From assembly GCA_017437965.1 (NCBI GenBank), contig JAFRWN010000082.1:18061-82060 (forward strand): a stretch of 64,000 bases of DNA, given 5' to 3'. Made by a program: the position numbers and the translations under genes. This document shows, in pieces, positions 55,803-63,806 of the stretch. The notes under the pieces are model-generated. The model ran no database searches, was not told where the DNA came from, and saw only the letters and a program-made list of their open reading frames with translations. The stretch's first letter is position 1, and every line of letters starts with the position of its first letter. The DNA comes from Lachnospiraceae bacterium. GTDB lineage: Bacteria; Bacillota; Clostridia; Lachnospirales; Lachnospiraceae.

Positions 55803-56363
55803 ATGAGAAAGATTTCAAAAAAAATCTTGGTTATGGTGTTATGTGTTGCAATTGCGACAGGGGCTTTCGGGGGCGCTTTGCTGGTTATTAATGAGGCAAA
55901 GGCGGCTACCACTACCGGATATAAGGTGACGATTGTTGTGAAAAACGGAAACAACGACATTGAGATTCCGACCAATAACAATATAAAGAGTGGAAACAGT
56001 TATTCGGGAATCCAGACCTTATATGTTAAATGTAAGGATATCTGCCGTGTTTATGCAACAACAGACAACAAAAATTACACAAGACAGTCCGGGTCAAGTT
56101 CAGATGAATGCATTTACAGATTCAGTATTTCGGTTAACAAGCCAATAACTCTTGTCGTTCTGAAAACCGGAGATGTTAACTTTGATGGCAATATTGATTC
56201 TGCTGATGCACTTCTTATTTTAAGAAATGATGTTAATAAGGCTGATCTTAGCGATCTGCAGAAAAAGAATGGTGACATCAATCTGGATGGTAAAACCGAC
56301 TCGGCCGACGCCCTTATGATACTCAGATATGATGTTGGTAAGGCAAAATTCATTTGTAATTAG
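55803..56363 (+). CDS. Small secreted protein made almost only of the dockerin cassette
   Basis: 186 residues behind GAGGAACGG. A signal peptide (KKILVMVLCVAIATGAFGGALLV) is followed directly by a diverged pre-dockerin module (KDICRVYATTDNKNYTR) and a dockerin. Here both calcium loops are canonical (GDVNFDGNIDSAD and GDINLDGKTDSAD), and the C-terminus is KFICN rather than F-x-W. With no cargo domain it might cap or compete for cohesins, nucleate the complex, or be a remnant. The 62-nt gap before it shows only a weak inverted repeat. Confidence 0.78.
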   Translation: MRKISKKILVMVLCVAIATGAFGGALLVINEAKAATTTGYKVTIVVKNGNNDIEIPTNNNIKSGNSYSGIQTLYVKCKDICRVYATTDNKNYTRQSGSSSDECIYRFSISVNKPITLVVLKTGDVNFDGNIDSADALLILRNDVNKADLSDLQKKNGDINLDGKTDSADALMILRYDVGKAKFICN

Positions 56364-56380
56364 AAAAAAATATAAAAATA

Positions 56381-56467
56381 GTCCAAAAGTCTATTGCAAA
56401 GTGTGAACTTTGTGTGTATAATAGCTTTGTATGATTGTCTAAATAGGGTTACTATGCGCTTTTGGAC
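56381..56467 (+). promoter_or_regulatory. Promoter of the cohesin-like gene flanked by an inverted repeat
   Basis: TTGCAA (56394-56399) and TATAAT (56417-56422), spaced 17 nt, form a strong promoter. A 9-bp inverted repeat, GTCCAAAAG at 56381-56389 and CTTTTGGAC at 56459-56467, brackets it. The leader of about 70 nt does not match the c-di-GMP riboswitch pattern. Confidence 0.7.
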
Positions 56468-56500
56468 AATTGACTAGGAAATGATGCAGGAGGTTTTCTC

Positions 56501-59500
56501 ATGAAGAAACGAATTACAGCATTGCTTTTGTGCATATGTCTGCTTGTAACATCTCTTTCGATGTTAACTGCTGAGGCTGCAGAAACAGACGATAGTGCAA
56601 TTCCGTTTGATGCTACTGCTACAGTTGATGGAGACACCGTAGTTGTTACAATTGCAACAAATAGACAAATTCATTACGCATCTATGAAATTGCAGTTCGC
56701 TTTGCCGGAAGGTGCAAAGTGTACAGCAATATCGACTGCAAGATCAAAGACCGATATAGCAGACTTTATTGGATGGGATGCTGATGAAGAAGCATTTCTC
56801 GGTCAGAAATTTACCGATACCGATGATGTTTCAATTAACTTGATTATGAATCCCCAAAATTCGGGGGATGTAACGGTTGCCAAGGATAAGGTTCCTGCAA
56901 TATTTACATTTGATATGTCAGGTGCTTCTGCAGGATGGAAGGCATCAGATATTGTTTTGAATGTAGCTAATGCCTATGGTCTTAACCCTGATGACACTAA
57001 TGAAACAATTGATTTGGCTTGGAGCGGATCTTCTACAAAAGTTTCGACAGGCGAAGAGCCCAATCCCGAAGTTCTTATCACCGGTGCTGAATTCGCTAAG
57101 ACTTCTGTAGATCTTACCTGTGATCAGACTACTGAGAACGCTGTTGGATTCTCAGTTCTTCCTTCTGATACAACACAGACTTATACAGTAAGTGCAAGCG
57201 CTTCAGGTTCGATTCTTACAGGCGTTAGCGTCAGCGGAACTAACGTATTGTTTACTCCTACCGGAGCTGTTGGTAGTTCTACTATCACTCTTACCGTTAA
57301 TGTTGACAATACGGCAGTAGCTACTGCAACACTTCCTGTAACTGTTAGTCACAAGAAGATAAGCCAGAAGCAGACTACCAGTGAGGCAACTTGTACAGAG
57401 CCCGGAAAGACAGCTTACTACCAGTGTGACGGATGTAATGCTCTTTTCTCAGATTCAGAAGGAAAGACAGCTCTTGCTTCCGTTCCTAATGACACTCCTG
57501 CAAAAGGACATGATTACAAGGCAGTATTCACATGGGCTGCTGATGGCAAGAGCGCAACTGCAATTCTTGTTTGCCAGAATGATGATACTCATAAAATTAA
57601 TGATGTACGTGTAGATATGACCAGTTCGGTTACAAAGAATCCCGGATGTACAACTACAGGTACAACACAGTATACTGCTACTGCGGTATATATCGGTGAA
57701 GGCACTGTAGAGTTCTCCAATAAGACCGAAACTAAGGAAGTTACTACAGATGCCAAAGGACATGAGCTTGGTAGTACAGTAGATGAAACTAATTCAACCT
57801 GCCAGAAACAGGGACATATCAAATATTATACCTGTAAGAGTTGCGGAAAGTGGTTCAGCGATTCTGATCTTACAACAGAAGTAACCGAAGAAACTCCCGG
57901 TTTCCTTAAGGCACTTGCAGATCACAATCTTGGTGATTGGGACGTAATTACTGAAGCAACTGAAGCTGCTGCCGGACTTAAGAGAAAAAGTTGTCAGACA
58001 GAGGGCTGCGATTACTATGTAGAGGAAGCTATTCCTCAGCTTGATCATACTCATGATATGACAGAAACTCCTAGAGTTGAAGCTGACTGCAAGGAAAAGA
58101 AAGACGGTAACGTAAAATACTTTACATGTTCAAAGTGCAAGAAGACTTTCCTTGATAATGCCGGACAGAACGAAATTGAGGATGTTGTAATTCATTGGGA
58201 GAGCGTTCATAATCTTGTAGAGCAGACAAAGGTTGATGAAACCTGTCTTACTCCTGGAAAAGAAGCTCATTTCAAGTGCTCTAAGTGTGATGCATTGTTC
58301 AGCGATGCAGAGGGAACTGCAACTACAGAAGAAGCTCTTGTAATACCTGCACACAATACAAGCCTTGCATCAATGCATGTTGAAGCAGTGGCTCCTTCAT
58401 GTACTGAACCTGGAAATATAGATTACTACAAGTGCCAGAAGGCAACCTGTGGTAAGTGCTATGCATATCCTGACGGTGTTGTTGAGATTGACGAAGCTAC
58501 TACCGTAGTTGCTGCTACAGGCCATGCATATGGCGATCCTGCAACTAAGGGTACAAATCTTGATTTTGAATGGGCTACTGATAATAAATCATGCGTAGCT
58601 AAATTCCATTGCATAAATGCTAATTGTAATCATGTTGAAACCAGAGACTGCACGATAGGAGAGGACACAGATGTTGTTCCTGCTACCTGTGATACAGATG
58701 GTTCAGCAACGAGAACAGCAAACGTTAATTTCAAGGCTAAAGATGATGCCCAGACACGTACATATACTGATACCAAGGACGTAGTTCTTGATAAGCTTAA
58801 TCATAAGAATATGAAACCTGTTGGTAAGGTTGAAGAGACCTGTACAACAGATGGTACTGAAAGCCATTATGAGTGCCCTGATTGCAACGGTATCTTCAAT
58901 GATATTGAAGGCAAGGAGCCTACAACTCTTGAAGCACTTACGATTGCTAAGCATCATGTTTTCAGTACTACTCCTACATATACATGGACTGATACATGGG
59001 CTGAAACCGGTACAACATGTAAAGCTCATTTCGCATGTACCAAGTGTACCTATGTGCAGGATGTTGATTGCAACGTAGGTGATGTTGTAGTTGATCCCGA
59101 ACCTACATGCTTAGAAGCTGGTGAGAAGTCAAGAACTGCTACCTGTACTTTCGGTGATGTAAATTATTCTGATACTCAGAAAGCAGATGTTACTGCTCTC
59201 GATCATGATTGGGAATTCACCAAGTTTAACTGGTCAACAGACAAGTCAAGTGCTAAGGCAGTATTTACCTGTAAGAATGATCCTTCTCATACACAGGAAA
59301 TTGATGCTGTTGTAGAGGAAGATGTTAAAACCGCAGCTAAGTGCAATGCAGTTGGTAGCAAGAATGTTAAGGCTACATTGAGTGTTGACAAGAGCCTTGA
59401 CGGAGCTGCTCATGAAGAATCTTTAGAGGACGTTGAGATTGCAATGATTCCTCATACATGGAATGATGGTGAGATCATTCTTGAGCCTACCTATACTGAC

Positions 59501-60019
59501 GAAGGTACAATCCGCTACACATGTACAGAATGTGGCGAAACAAGAGATGAGAGCATCAATCCTCTTGTTTGGGAAACCTATGATTGTGACGATGTAGAGT
59601 GGACCAAGGGCAGCGAAGAAGGTGCAACACTTGTTGCTGATGTAGACTTTGCTAAGTTCACTGATGGCGGAAGCGTTAAGCTTGACGAGATCACAGTTGA
59701 TGTTGCTAACTATGATGCTAAGTCAGGTTCAACAAGAATAACCTTCAAGGCTGAATATCTTGAGACTCTTGCTCTTGGCGACCATGAGGTTGAGATCCTC
59801 TTCAACGATGGTTCTGCAAAGGCTAAGCTTACGATCAAGGAAGCTGCAGTAGAACCTGATAATGGCGACAATGGTGACAATGGTGACAACGGCGATAATG
59901 GTAACAATGATTCACCTAAGACCGGTGATAACAACCAGATTGCACTTGCAATCTTCCTGATGATCCTTTCAGCAGCAGGAATTGCAACAGTTCTCACAAA
60001 GAAAGAGAACGAGCAATAA
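56501..60019 (+). CDS. Cell-wall-anchored protein with cohesin-like domain, Cys-rich repeats and sortase signal
   Basis: 1172 residues, ATG behind GGAGG. Signal peptide (KKRITALLLCICLLVTSLSMLTAEAAE); residues about 32-190 have the length and strand pattern of a cohesin (GDTVVVTIATN, YASMKLQFALPEGAKCTAIS, KDKVPAIFTFDMS). A Big-like domain (about 190-290) follows, then about ten imperfect Cys-rich repeats of the form C-T-x2-G-x4-Y-x-C-x2-C-x3-F-x-D (e.g. ATCTEPGKTAYYQCDGCNAL). Next is an X2-like domain (VEWTKGSEEGATLVADVDF) and a GDN-rich linker. The end is SPKTGD (from residue 1138), a hydrophobic helix and KKENEQ, a sortase signal. It follows seven dockerin genes, suggesting it anchors them. 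The cohesin call rests on pattern only. Confidence 0.7.
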   Translation: MKKRITALLLCICLLVTSLSMLTAEAAETDDSAIPFDATATVDGDTVVVTIATNRQIHYASMKLQFALPEGAKCTAISTARSKTDIADFIGWDADEEAFLGQKFTDTDDVSINLIMNPQNSGDVTVAKDKVPAIFTFDMSGASAGWKASDIVLNVANAYGLNPDDTNETIDLAWSGSSTKVSTGEEPNPEVLITGAEFAKTSVDLTCDQTTENAVGFSVLPSDTTQTYTVSASASGSILTGVSVSGTNVLFTPTGAVGSSTITLTVNVDNTAVATATLPVTVSHKKISQKQTTSEATCTEPGKTAYYQCDGCNALFSDSEGKTALASVPNDTPAKGHDYKAVFTWAADGKSATAILVCQNDDTHKINDVRVDMTSSVTKNPGCTTTGTTQYTATAVYIGEGTVEFSNKTETKEVTTDAKGHELGSTVDETNSTCQKQGHIKYYTCKSCGKWFSDSDLTTEVTEETPGFLKALADHNLGDWDVITEATEAAAGLKRKSCQTEGCDYYVEEAIPQLDHTHDMTETPRVEADCKEKKDGNVKYFTCSKCKKTFLDNAGQNEIEDVVIHWESVHNLVEQTKVDETCLTPGKEAHFKCSKCDALFSDAEGTATTEEALVIPAHNTSLASMHVEAVAPSCTEPGNIDYYKCQKATCGKCYAYPDGVVEIDEATTVVAATGHAYGDPATKGTNLDFEWATDNKSCVAKFHCINANCNHVETRDCTIGEDTDVVPATCDTDGSATRTANVNFKAKDDAQTRTYTDTKDVVLDKLNHKNMKPVGKVEETCTTDGTESHYECPDCNGIFNDIEGKEPTTLEALTIAKHHVFSTTPTYTWTDTWAETGTTCKAHFACTKCTYVQDVDCNVGDVVVDPEPTCLEAGEKSRTATCTFGDVNYSDTQKADVTALDHDWEFTKFNWSTDKSSAKAVFTCKNDPSHTQEIDAVVEEDVKTAAKCNAVGSKNVKATLSVDKSLDGAAHEESLEDVEIAMIPHTWNDGEIILEPTYTDEGTIRYTCTECGETRDESINPLVWETYDCDDVEWTKGSEEGATLVADVDFAKFTDGGSVKLDEITVDVANYDAKSGSTRITFKAEYLETLALGDHEVEILFNDGSAKAKLTIKEAAVEPDNGDNGDNGDNGDNGNNDSPKTGDNNQIALAIFLMILSAAGIATVLTKKENEQ

Positions 60020-60041
60020 TCACTTGAATAAGTAATGAAGC

Positions 60042-60075
60042 AAAGCGGCATGGCGAAAAGCTGTGCCGCTTTTTT
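60042..60075 (+). terminator. Rho-independent terminator after the anchor gene
   Basis: AAAGCGGCA (60042-60050) and TGCCGCTTT (60064-60072) form a 9-bp stem with a 13-nt loop, followed by a T-run to 60075. It separates the anchor gene from hypF. Confidence 0.88.
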
Positions 60076-60096
60076 CGGATATGATAGAACAGAAGC

Positions 60097-62478
60097 ATGA
60101 AAACATTTGAGTTTACAATCAAAGGACTGGTACAGGGCGTTGGCTACAGACCGTTTATCGCAAGGCTTTGCATGGCCCGAGGCATAAATGGTGATGTACG
60201 TAATTCGGGCGGAATTGTGTTTTTGAGAGCAAATTTTGCCGAAGAAAAGGAAGCCAATGAGTTTGCAGTTACCCTGGCAGAGCAGTATCCCGAGGGCGCA
60301 AAGCCAGCGGATATAAGCTTTGTGCAGGTTTCTTTTGTTGATTTTACTTCCTTTGAGGTAGTAAAAAGCAACAGAAACGGCCTTGTGCCACATCTTCCTG
60401 CCGACATCGGAATATGCGAGAATTGCCTGGCAGAACTAAGAGGGGATCAAATAGTACCTATAAGTACTAACTTGGTACCTAAAAGTACTAGATTTAATCG
60501 CTACCCTTTTATCAGCTGCGCAGCCTGCGGGCCGAGGGCAAGTATTATGCGGAAAATCCCATATGACAGGGAAAATACCACGATGTCAGAATTTGAAATG
60601 TGTCCGGAGTGTAAAAAGGAATTTTATGATCCGGCTGACAGGAGATTCTATGCCCAGACGATCAGCTGCCCGAATTGTGGACCGAGCTTGTTTTGGTGGG
60701 ATACAAATGATGAAGAAAAAAGTGAGCTAAGGGAAAATAGGATAACAATAAAACAAAAGGATATTAGCCAGGAAAAGATATTTAATATAGCAACAGAAAT
60801 ACTAAAATCCGGCGGAGTGCTTGCAGTCAAAAATATCGGAGGCTATCATCTTGTTTGCGATGCAACAAATTCTACAGCAGTAGAACGTATAAGAACAATA
60901 AAAAACCGCGAAACCAAACCTTTTGCTGTGATGGTGAAAGATGTTGAAATTGTAAAGACGTATGCGCATATCTCACAAAGGGAAGAAGAATTGTTGAAGT
61001 CACCCGCAAGACCGATAGTGTTGCTTGAGGCTTCAAATATCAGAATTTCCCCTTCGGTTTCCATGAGCAGTCCGGACATCGGAATAATGCTTCCGTCTAA
61101 CGGACTTCAGTATATGCTCGCTGAAGAATTTGAGGTCCTTGTAATGACAAGCGCAAACATCAGTGGAGAACCGATAATAGCTGATGATGAAGCAGTTAAA
61201 AAGCTTGGGGTACCGGTGCTAGGAAATGACCGCGAGATAATTAATCCGTCCGATGATTCTGTGGTAAGGATAATAAACGACCGGGTGCAGATATTAAGGC
61301 GAGGAAGAGGATATGTGCCTGAATCTCTGGAGCTTGGCCAGAATAATCTTAGGGAAAATGCAACCAAGACAATTTTTGCTTCAGGTGCCGATATGAAGGC
61401 TTCGTTTGCCTTTTTTGCCGGAAACAAAGCCTATGTCAGTCAGTGCTTTGGCGATATGTCGGACCTTGCGGTTCAGACGGCCTATGAGAAAACATCGCAG
61501 ATCATGTGTGACATGCACAACATAAGTCCGGAAGTATATGCCTACGACATGCATCCGGGTTATGCTAGTTCGTCAAAGATCAGAAAAATAAATGCAAATT
61601 TGATTCCGGTTCAGCACCACATTGCCCATGCAGCATCCGTGATAGCAGAAAACGAAATTTCCGGTCCGGCCCTTTGCTTTTCCTTTGACGGTACGGGCTA
61701 TGGCCTTGACAAAACCATATGGGGCGGCGAGCTTTTCTACTATAATGATGGTAAATTTGCAAGAACCGGGCATCTTGACAGCGTGAGGCTTCCGGGCGGA
61801 GACGAGGGCAGCAGGAATGCAAATCTTGCCCTTGCAGGATATATCTATGAAATGCGGAAAAGAGGGATGCTTGGGGGTATTGCCGATGAAGAGATTTTCT
61901 GCTATAATAAATTATTTGAGAGGGATACGGAAAAGCTGGTATATAATGCCCTGAAGCTTGAAATCAATTCGGTTTTGTCAAGCTCTTGCGGAAGGCTTTT
62001 CGATGCGGTTTCTGCCCTTCTTGGCATAGGAGCATACAATCACTATGAGGGCGAGTGTGCTTGCGAGCTGGAATATGCGGCAAGGAAGTATCGGAAGGTA
62101 TCAAAGGATAATAAAGACAATGGTGTTGGTATGCCGAAACCAAAGTCAACGATGGACATCCTTGAAATTCTGATAAGGAATAAACGGGAAGGCAAAGATA
62201 AAGGATATCTTGCCTGCCTGTTCCATAAATCGTTGGTGGATCTGATGCTTGAAATGATAACGTCATTCTCATGCGGAGAGAAGCAAGACACAAAAGACAT
62301 CGTCCTCTCCGGCGGCTGTTTTGCGAACCACCTTCTTACCGAAATGGCAATTGAAAAGTTTGAACAAGAAGGCTTTAAGGTTTATACCGCAAACAAGCTT
62401 CCGCCCGGTGATGACGGAATCACTCTCGGGCAGCTATTTTATGCTCTTAATATGCATGAACAGAAAACGGAGGACTGA
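60097..62478 (+). CDS. hypF: HypF, carbamoyltransferase for [NiFe]-hydrogenase maturation
   Basis: 793 residues, ATG 22 nt after the terminator, with a weak ribosome site. Domains in order are acylphosphatase (GLVQGVGYRPFIARL), two zinc motifs (CENCLAEL...CAACGPR and CPECKKEF...CPNCGPS), a YrdC-like domain (KPFAVMVKD... TSANISGEPI) and a Kae1-like domain (HHIAHAASV, SFDGTGYGLDKTIWGGEL, LSGGCFANHLL). HypF uses carbamoyl phosphate and ATP to make the cyanide ligands of the active-site iron. A 7-residue duplication (IVPISTN/LVPKSTR) enlarges the first zinc region. Confidence 0.95.
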   Translation: MKTFEFTIKGLVQGVGYRPFIARLCMARGINGDVRNSGGIVFLRANFAEEKEANEFAVTLAEQYPEGAKPADISFVQVSFVDFTSFEVVKSNRNGLVPHLPADIGICENCLAELRGDQIVPISTNLVPKSTRFNRYPFISCAACGPRASIMRKIPYDRENTTMSEFEMCPECKKEFYDPADRRFYAQTISCPNCGPSLFWWDTNDEEKSELRENRITIKQKDISQEKIFNIATEILKSGGVLAVKNIGGYHLVCDATNSTAVERIRTIKNRETKPFAVMVKDVEIVKTYAHISQREEELLKSPARPIVLLEASNIRISPSVSMSSPDIGIMLPSNGLQYMLAEEFEVLVMTSANISGEPIIADDEAVKKLGVPVLGNDREIINPSDDSVVRIINDRVQILRRGRGYVPESLELGQNNLRENATKTIFASGADMKASFAFFAGNKAYVSQCFGDMSDLAVQTAYEKTSQIMCDMHNISPEVYAYDMHPGYASSSKIRKINANLIPVQHHIAHAASVIAENEISGPALCFSFDGTGYGLDKTIWGGELFYYNDGKFARTGHLDSVRLPGGDEGSRNANLALAGYIYEMRKRGMLGGIADEEIFCYNKLFERDTEKLVYNALKLEINSVLSSSCGRLFDAVSALLGIGAYNHYEGECACELEYAARKYRKVSKDNKDNGVGMPKPKSTMDILEILIRNKREGKDKGYLACLFHKSLVDLMLEMITSFSCGEKQDTKDIVLSGGCFANHLLTEMAIEKFEQEGFKVYTANKLPPGDDGITLGQLFYALNMHEQKTED
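60454..60490 (+). repeat. In-frame 21-nt duplication inside hypF
   Basis: GTACCTATAAGTACTA (60454-60469) and GTACCTAAAAGTACTA (60475-60490) are 15/16 identical with a period of 21 nt (seven codons). They encode the VPIST and VPKST steps of an insertion between the two CxxC pairs of the first zinc motif. Confidence 0.85.
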
Positions 62479-62481
62479 AAC

Positions 62482-62688
62482 ATGTGCGTGGCACAGCTTG
62501 GAATAGTTAAAAAACCCGGCGAAAAGAAGGCTCTGGTTGACTTCAGTGGCATTGAAATCGAAGTCAGAAGCGGGCTTGTCGATGTAAAAGAGGGCGATAA
62601 TGTGCTTGTGCATGCGGGGATCATCATACAAAAGCTTAGTGAGAAAGAAGCTGCAGAGATGAAGGAAGCAGAGGAACTTCTGAAATAA
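62482..62688 (+). CDS. hypC: HypC-family hydrogenase assembly chaperone
   Basis: 68 residues behind GGAGG, 3 nt after hypF. The N-terminal MCVA gives the essential Cys2 once the Met is removed, and the small OB-like barrel pattern (KKALVDFSGIEIEVRSGLVDVKEGDNVLVHAGIIIQKL) is typical. HypC works with HypD to build the Fe(CN)2CO unit and to deliver it to the hydrogenase large subunit. The tail is short and acidic. Confidence 0.95.
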   Translation: MCVAQLGIVKKPGEKKALVDFSGIEIEVRSGLVDVKEGDNVLVHAGIIIQKLSEKEAAEMKEAEELLK

Positions 62689-62689
62689 C

Positions 62690-63748
62690 ATGGCAAATAC
62701 TGGCATTGATGAAAAACTGAATTTTCTGAAATCCTACTCCGGCCGTCCATTAAGTATCATGGAAATCTGCGGAAGCCACACGGCAGCGATTTCAAAAAGC
62801 GGGCTCAGGCAGCTAATTTCACCGAAGATAGAACTGATTTCGGGACCGGGATGCCCGGTGTGTGTTACGCCGACATCCTACATTGACAGACTTATTGAGC
62901 TGGTAGAGAAGAAAAACACTGTAGTCTGCGTGTTCGGAGATATGCTAAGGGTTCCCGGAAGTTCAGAGTCTCTTAGCGAGGCCAAGGGACGTGGCGCAAA
63001 GGTTGAAATGCTTTTCTCCCCGCTTGATATGATAAGGCTTGCAAAGAAAGAGCCGGAAAAAACCTTCGTTTTCGCAGCGGTAGGGTTTGAAACCACGACT
63101 CCGGCCTATGCACTGCTTCTTTCGGAAGCGGAAGAGGAAAAGCTTGAGAACATAAAGATACTTACGTCACTTAAGACTATGCCGCAGGCAGTTTCGCTTC
63201 TTTGTGAGGAAAATGAGAAAATTGATGGTTTTTTAGCTCCTGGCCATGTATGTGCGGTAAGAGGATATTCGGAATATGCAGAGCTAGCCGGAAAATATCA
63301 AAGAGGCTTTGCGGTTTCAGGCTTTGAGCCTGAGGAACTAGTGGAAGCCTTGTATGAACTTGTAAACAGACTCGGCAAAAGCGAAAAGACCGAAGGATTT
63401 GCGATAAACTGCTATGAAAAAGCGGTAAGCTATGAAGGAAACAAAAGGGCTGAGGCTCTTATAAATAAATATTTTGAAAGTGCAGATGCCGCATGGCGCG
63501 GAATAGGAGTGATAAAAAACTCCGGACTTGTTTTGAAAAAAGAATATGAAAAATTCGACATGGGAAGCAGAGAGCTTTACGAGGATAATGTAAGGTTCAA
63601 AGCCTGTCGTTGCGGCGAAGTTATATGCGGAAAGATAAGACCGGACGAATGCCCGCTGTTTGAAAAAGCCTGCACACCGCTTGCTCCAAAAGGCGCATGC
63701 ATGGTATCCGCCGAAGGCGCGTGCAGAGCTTATTATGACAACACATGA
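62690..63748 (+). CDS. hypD: HypD, Fe(CN)2CO assembly protein
   Basis: 352 residues starting one base after the hypC stop. Motifs are IMEICGSHTAAISKSGLRQLI, ISGPGCPVCVTPTSYIDRLIEL (redox Cys pair), FAAVGFETTTPAYALLL and the C-terminal iron-sulfur Cys set in KACRCGEVICGKIRPDECPLF and PKGACMVSAEGACRAYY. HypD bears a 4Fe-4S cluster and forms the HypC-HypD scaffold for cyanide transfer from HypE. No hypE follows; hypE and the hydrogenase structural genes must be elsewhere. Confidence 0.96.
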   Translation: MANTGIDEKLNFLKSYSGRPLSIMEICGSHTAAISKSGLRQLISPKIELISGPGCPVCVTPTSYIDRLIELVEKKNTVVCVFGDMLRVPGSSESLSEAKGRGAKVEMLFSPLDMIRLAKKEPEKTFVFAAVGFETTTPAYALLLSEAEEEKLENIKILTSLKTMPQAVSLLCEENEKIDGFLAPGHVCAVRGYSEYAELAGKYQRGFAVSGFEPEELVEALYELVNRLGKSEKTEGFAINCYEKAVSYEGNKRAEALINKYFESADAAWRGIGVIKNSGLVLKKEYEKFDMGSRELYEDNVRFKACRCGEVICGKIRPDECPLFEKACTPLAPKGACMVSAEGACRAYYDNT

Positions 63749-63806
63749 TTAAAGCGCAAAAAACCCATCCACACGTCGACCACACATATGAGGAACTTAA
63801 GAAATA

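Larger units (their letters stand above)
38611..56360 (+). repeat. Seven dispersed dockerin-coding repeats at gene 3' ends
   Basis: Dockerin-coding segments lie at 38611-38805, 42679-42873, 47073-47267, 48729-48923, 50201-50395, 55543-55737 and 56169-56360. The first six are exactly 65 codons; the seventh is 64. Each has two F-hand-like segments, SADALQxLRYDVxK in both halves. The first Ca2+ loop follows the D-x-N/T-x-D pattern (GDFNLDGKVDSAD). In the first six, the second loop (GNVGGNDQLINSAD) has one extra residue. Confidence 0.88.

Noticed and set aside
56423..56500. A c-di-GMP riboswitch in the anchor-gene leader
   Set aside because: The characteristic conserved core of the GEMM motif is not present.
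36373..60019. Calling the locus a cellulosome
   Set aside because: No glycoside hydrolase, esterase, lyase or clear carbohydrate-binding module was found in any of the dockerin proteins; the nearby GH genes lack dockerins and signal peptides.
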